Shown here piece by piece: positions 58,030 through 64,000 of a stretch of DNA of 64,000 nucleotides (the stretch's first letter is position 1; each line of letters starts with the position of its first letter). Source of the stretch: Antennarius striatus (taxonomy: Eukaryota; Chordata; Actinopteri; Lophiiformes; Antennariidae); assembly GCF_040054535.1 (NCBI RefSeq), contig NC_090780.1, forward strand, positions 4,185,001 through 4,249,000, in the 5' to 3' direction. Both the position numbers and the translations under genes were made by a program. Below the pieces are notes generated by a model. That model did no database searches. It had not been told where the DNA came from and saw nothing but the letters and a program-made list of their open reading frames with translations.

Positions 58030-61000
58030 ATTTATAAATGAACTTATTTCAAAGTTTAAAAAAATAAGACAATGTCTCCCACATTTTGCAACTTACTCAG
58101 GCCTTTTGGTTCTTGTTTAGTTACAAATCTCATTATAGAAGTTGAACCAGTCTTTAGCAGAAACCCACAGACTTACTCAAAAAAAACCTCAACGTTCCAT
58201 AAATTAATGTTGAAAGTGGAAAAGGGTTTTGATAAAAATAAGTTGATATTAGGAAAATGCTTTATGTTAGACCAATACAAGTGGTTCCATTGGAGTGCTT
58301 GGTGATACATAGTACTAAAAATACACAGGAAGATAGCATTAATCAAGATCATGTCACTGACACCTAACTTATGTTTCAGCATTACTGTAAGAGCCCCTTG
58401 TTAACTGTGAGTTGGAGGCTGCACGCAACAATAACCTTGGATACCCAGCATCAGTCTTGGCTTTGACCATGCTGGTAGTTTCCAGAGGATAGAGTGCTCA
58501 GTCCTGAAACTGCTTTGCATGATGGTCAACTTAAGCGAGTAAAATCCTTATCAGTTTAATGCAGAGAATCTGGTAAGAGATGTTAAGATTCTCATATTTG
58601 TACTCTAGTACGCTAGCAAGACAAAAATGTCGAGTTCTAGGCCTCATTGGCTGCAGCATTAACACTTTTACAGTTGTTAAATTGCTTCTATTAATGGAGA
58701 TATTTTCTCACTTATAATTTGCAGTATAATTTGCAGTTTATCTTTCTTAAATCGTTGCTTCAGTTAAAATAATGCAGAAAATTATAGTTATGTAATACTG
58801 TACATCAGACGAAAAAGTGATTGAGTTGAAGATTGATAAGCAATGACATACATATCTATCTAATGGGGAAACTGTCTTTCATGTTTACATAATAATATTA
58901 TTATCATTATCATTCTGTTTTTTTTCTATGGACCTCAAAGATTCTGAAAACTCACCCTGTCAATTGGCTACTCAGATAACTAATAAAATTATTTTTAGCA
59001 TTACTATTTAATTTATTTGGTGCTTTGTTTTCTGTCTCACAATCACGGTGTTTCTGTCACTGCAGGCGTCAAGAGAGTCTTGAGGGCCTATGAAGTGGGG
59101 TCATGGGGCAAAGGAAATTCTGCCTTGAAGGTTTTTCTCATGTGTCATGTTACGGTATGACATCAGTCATTCAAAGACATGATGCTTTGACTCCTTACTC
59201 CTCCTCTTGGAGATATTTGAAGACATACTGGGACACTGTAAAAGGGGAATGTGAAATCTCACCTCGTGACTCTGCCCATGCTTGAGATGTCAAGTGGCTG
59301 TGCCATTAATTTAACGGCTCAGGAGCCAAACATAGACACGGGCAGAGTGTCTTCCAATCAAACTGTGAAGCTGATACATTTGTCTGTAAATCAGTTTTAT
59401 GCCATCGTTTCTTACAAATTCCATTTTGCACAGTGATTCCCATGAGGTGTGTGGCAGAAAGTACACTTCAAACCACATGATTTATCTGAATTACAAAACC
59501 TTTAACTTGTAGAGGAATATAGATCTAATCAGCAGCCAGAGAAGATATAACTTTGACTTACTTCCACTTTTGCACACAGGACCTTTAAGATAAGTTCTTG
59601 TGAGTGGTAATGGCCAAGAAACTGCTGATGTGTGGTATGTTCTACTGTTAAATCTAGTTAAGATTTTTCTTTATCTTTTAATTAGAGTGCAATTGACTGT
59701 ATGTCGAGATAATGGCTATGAAGCTTTTTGTAAGACTGATCATTGGCGGTCAGAAGAGAATCAAAAAGAAAATGACATCTGGAATCCAGGACAAATAATT
59801 TATATTAAGGATTTAATTTGAAACACTGTGCAAGATGATCATCACATGCCTAATCGGCTTTTAGTCACAGGATGATTACATCCCTCGTGGAAATATGGCA
59901 CACAGTTTAGATCCTCACAATCAACATTAAAGAATGACATCATGAGGTCCATTAATGTCATTCAAATGTTGGAGTTGAGAGTCCTTTATAGAAAGTACTT
60001 TCTTTTCTATGGTGTATACTATGCCCCAGGGTAATGAGAGAACAGCATAGGGGAGCAGATCGAAAAGCTTTTCAAAAGCCGTAAGAGTGTTTATCAGGGT
60101 CCAGTGTTTTAAGATTTTTTTAGATTTCAGCCACAAATCGAATACTTTCACAGCCCACAAACCGAATACTCTGCTATCTGGAGTCAGTCATAGTGGATGT
60201 ACTGTATATTATATGTATTAAGAAATTCATACTTTACTCAACTGAGAAATGTATTTAAGGTTGCCTGTAAAGCAATATTGGCTTTTCTCAGGAAATTATG
60301 CTTTTCTTTTGTCGGGTATTTTGGACTTGTTCTAGATTGCATAAATTAGTAACTCAAACCATCCTGGTTCAGAGATTAAGTCTCACAAATAAAGTTGTTG
60401 CTTTTGATCATAAGATTAGCGGTAGATATATTTAAGAATATATGTAGTTGAAAAATAGAAATCTCCAGTTAAAAATATAAAATCAATAATAATGACAATA
60501 ATAATGCAATTATGCAAAAAAAAAATCTAACTTACTCTCAGTTCTTTGCCGTCTGCGTTCAGTCTTAAGCTTGTACTCCGCACTGTCCAGTATATCACAG
60601 GTGACACCCCTTTTTGTTCGGTGATAAAGGTTTTAAGGTTCATAGAAATCCATACATGGCTGTAATGCAGTTGCTAAAAAGCCATATTACAGCAGAGGCA
60701 AAGGATGGAGGGTCCTCTTACTTATCCCTATGAAAGTGATCACTTTGCAGTTGGCACTGAAAATACATTATGACTGTTCATTCAATCCACTATTGGACAT
60801 ATCTACTCAACAGTTGTCAGCCATTACTGCTGACAATGAAGGCGCCAGGCACATCATGTAAGAATGTCAAGATTCACATTCTGTCAGATGGATTTTACTG
60901 TTATCTGATTTGAGTGAGTAAAGTCAAAACATCCAACCGAAAGCGTCGGATTGGCAGTATTATAAAGTCTCTAGTAATATGATGACTGCGTTGTGGACTT

Positions 61001-61535
61001 TATTGGTCAATAAGAAAGACGAGAAATTTTATTTGGTAAAACAATCTCTAGTAAAAATGAATTAGCTCTGCCAATTATCCTCCGAGATGGTATTTGGCAC
61101 ATCACGTCTGTCATTTTGTGAGTCACACTGAACCTGTGGTGGCATTATGAAACAGTGATGACTCATGATGTGGTGCATTGGGCTTGTTGGACAGAGCAAG
61201 TTTTTCTGTTCACATTGTCAGGGGGTTAAGGAAGTGTGACTCATCCAGACAGTTTGAATAGTAAGCCTGACCTCATAAAAAAGACTGTGACAGGAAAGAA
61301 AGCTTGATGACACGAGTGCAGAAAACCCCAATTCACACCCCTGTTCCTGTTTAGTCATGGATCACTCACCATGTTCATCCCTGTCCACTCCAAAACATCT
61401 AATAAAACACAACAGGAAAACGTGGACAGGGGATGATTTAAGCTGCATAAGCTGTTAAACTGTTATATCATACTTGACTAAAATCAAGAAACTGACAGAG
61501 CATCTGCACAGGGTTGGACAAAACAAATCACAAAA
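58030..61535. other. Gene-poor stretch between the igfn1 genes
   Basis: No supported exon. Short plus-strand frames at 58.07, 59.1 and 59.6 kb lack motifs and splice context. A possible minus-strand exon at 60.54-60.65 kb is discussed under rejected items. Confidence 0.4.
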
Positions 61536-61539
61536 ACGT

Positions 61540-62460
61540 CCGTCAAAAAGACCATTACTAACTTCTGATCCATGAAGCTCTCATTGGACAAGCCCCAGCA
61601 TATATGAGTGACAATAGTGCCCTCCTACCCCAACAGAGTACTTCGCTCACAGAATGCAGGATTATTTGTAGTTCAAAAAATTTCCAAGAGAAGGCTGTGG
61701 AATCAGCTCAGACAAACCCTATGTTTTAAGGCTAGGTTAAAAACCTGTCTTTGATAGGGCTTGTAGACAGAGCTGTTTTTTGGTGAACTAAAGCAGCCCT
61801 TAGTTGTGCTGCCATTGGTTTAGGCTGCTGGGGACTTGCTTACAAACTGAGTGCTCTCTTCTTCTGCTCTCTGCCTCTTTGCTTTTATTAGGACATTGTT
61901 CCTGTAGTCTGTCCTCTCTGTTCTTCACACTGTGAGCTGCTGGATTCAGATCTACGATCAGTATTTTATTATCCATTTATTTTATAACAATAATATGATT
62001 ACACTCCATTTATGATAATCCTTGTCCACTGATTGTCTGTTTTACCCCTCTTCCCTCCGAGCTGTGTCTCTCCAACTCTCGACTGCAAATTTCTTGTTCT
62101 GCAGGTCTTGATGCTGACAATGTGGTACCAACATCTGTCCCACTGGAGGAGCAAAGGTCATTTTGGTCATCATATGTTCCTGTATTATAATTTAAGCATA
62201 TTATGTGGTTTTATTGAACTGTTCTGTCCTCATGGCATCTATTGCAAATTTGTTCAACCTGGAATAGGGTCCCTTCCCTGAGGCTCTTCCTGAAGTTGCT
62301 TAATTGCTCCCTCTTGGTTTTACTTCCCCTCACACCTGAATTGAGGGTCTAAGGACAGAGTGCACAGTGTACACCGATTGCTCAACCCCTTAAGTGAAAT
62401 GCATTTTGTGACTTTGGGCCATACAGATAGAAACAGGTTGATTGATTAAAAATTGATAAT
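61540..62460 (+). mobile_element. LINE 3' end with tail, degraded
   Basis: Broken frames read WTSPSIYE, PTEYFAHRMQDYL, FKKFPREGCGISS and RLG-KPVFDRA. These match the APIYM-DLL...LRSQN-GLLVVPRISK...RLKT-LFD end of fish L2/Rex-type LINEs. The 3' untranslated part runs to GGCCATACAGATAGAAACAGG and a GATTGATTAAAA tail. Confidence 0.6.
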
Positions 62461-62469
62461 AGCAAAGTA

Positions 62470-63826
<1,357 letters not shown>

Positions 63827-64000
63827 CTTTGACAATAAGTTTAGAGGAACATTCAGCCTTTCCAAGAGGGTTGACTGCAACAACTTTATAAACACCACTG
63901 TCCTCCGAGCGGACTCGAAGAATGAACATTGAGCAAACACCACACGAGTTGGTGATGTAATAGTTTTTGTCTAAGTTGATGCAGACGTCATTTAGGTACC
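63827..64000 (-). CDS. igfn1: C-terminal Ig domain exon of a second igfn1-type gene (partial)
   Basis: Read on the minus strand from the window edge: (W)YLNDVCINLDKNYYITNSCG, VCSMFILRVRSEDSGVYK, VVAVNPLGKAECSSKLIVK, then donor G|gtaagc at 63826-63825. It aligns closely with the last Ig exon of the igfn1 at 26134-25808 (shared NY-IT, CGVCS, ILRV, G-YKV, LG-AE-S) and has the donor at the same codon. The rest lies beyond the window. A tandem paralogue is the simplest reading; another sarcomeric Ig protein is less likely because of the CGVCS signature. Confidence 0.85.

Noticed and set aside
60536-60655. Possible minus-strand exon before gtaagt, readable as MNLKTFITEQKGVSPVIYWT or, in another frame, DILDSAEYKLKTERRRQ
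   Set aside because: Two different frames look equally protein-like, the base before the donor is unusual, and no neighbouring exon connects to it.

Overview
This is vertebrate nuclear DNA, almost certainly from a ray-finned (percomorph-type) fish. It has spliced genes with consensus GT-AG introns and very long (TA)n, (GT)n and tetranucleotide tracts. It also carries a fish-style mix of transposon remains: Tc1/mariner, hAT, a TTAA-site THAP element, tRNA-type SINEs and several LINE 3' ends. All coordinates below come from reading exons and splice sites by eye; no database was searched.

Layout. 1-840: 3' end(s) of a plus-strand gene that I do not recognise. 2.67-4.24 kb: a dead Tc1-like transposon. 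7.23-14.33 kb, minus strand: a complete six-intron... seven-exon gene encoding a 183-residue protein that matches the small M20 (HS-M21) subunit of myosin phosphatase, normally an internal-promoter product of PPP1R12B. The ankyrin-repeat exons of the large subunit are not seen anywhere to its right. 17.6-21.7 kb, minus: broken pieces of a single-pass membrane, coiled-coil gene. 19.0-20.8 kb: a non-autonomous DNA transposon lying between those pieces.

25.7-42.2 kb, minus: igfn1, an immunoglobulin/fibronectin III protein of the muscle Z-disc. I resolved 21 consecutive exons whose phases all agree, giving 1,316 residues in the order Ig-helical linker-Ig-Ig-acidic/Gly/Ser linker-Ig-Ig-FN3-FN3-FN3-Ig-FN3-Ig. 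Its start codon was not resolved. Upstream lies a 4.2-kb array of 741-bp near-identical repeats (43.4-47.6 kb), each holding a 102-bp exon-like cassette. A probable 5' untranslated exon follows at 49.5 kb, next to a 38-bp minisatellite in which every unit carries CACGTG. At 63.83-64.00 kb the last Ig exon of a second igfn1-type gene begins on the same strand, so the window spans part of a tandem igfn1 cluster.

50-63 kb between the two igfn1 genes is repeat-rich: a broken hAT transposase gene, a fold-back TTAA element whose arms both carry the start of a THAP zinc-finger reading frame, a GCTAAC/ATCC repeat block, SINEs and a LINE tail. I found no convincing host gene there. If the identifications hold, both host genes (myosin phosphatase small subunit and igfn1) belong to striated muscle.
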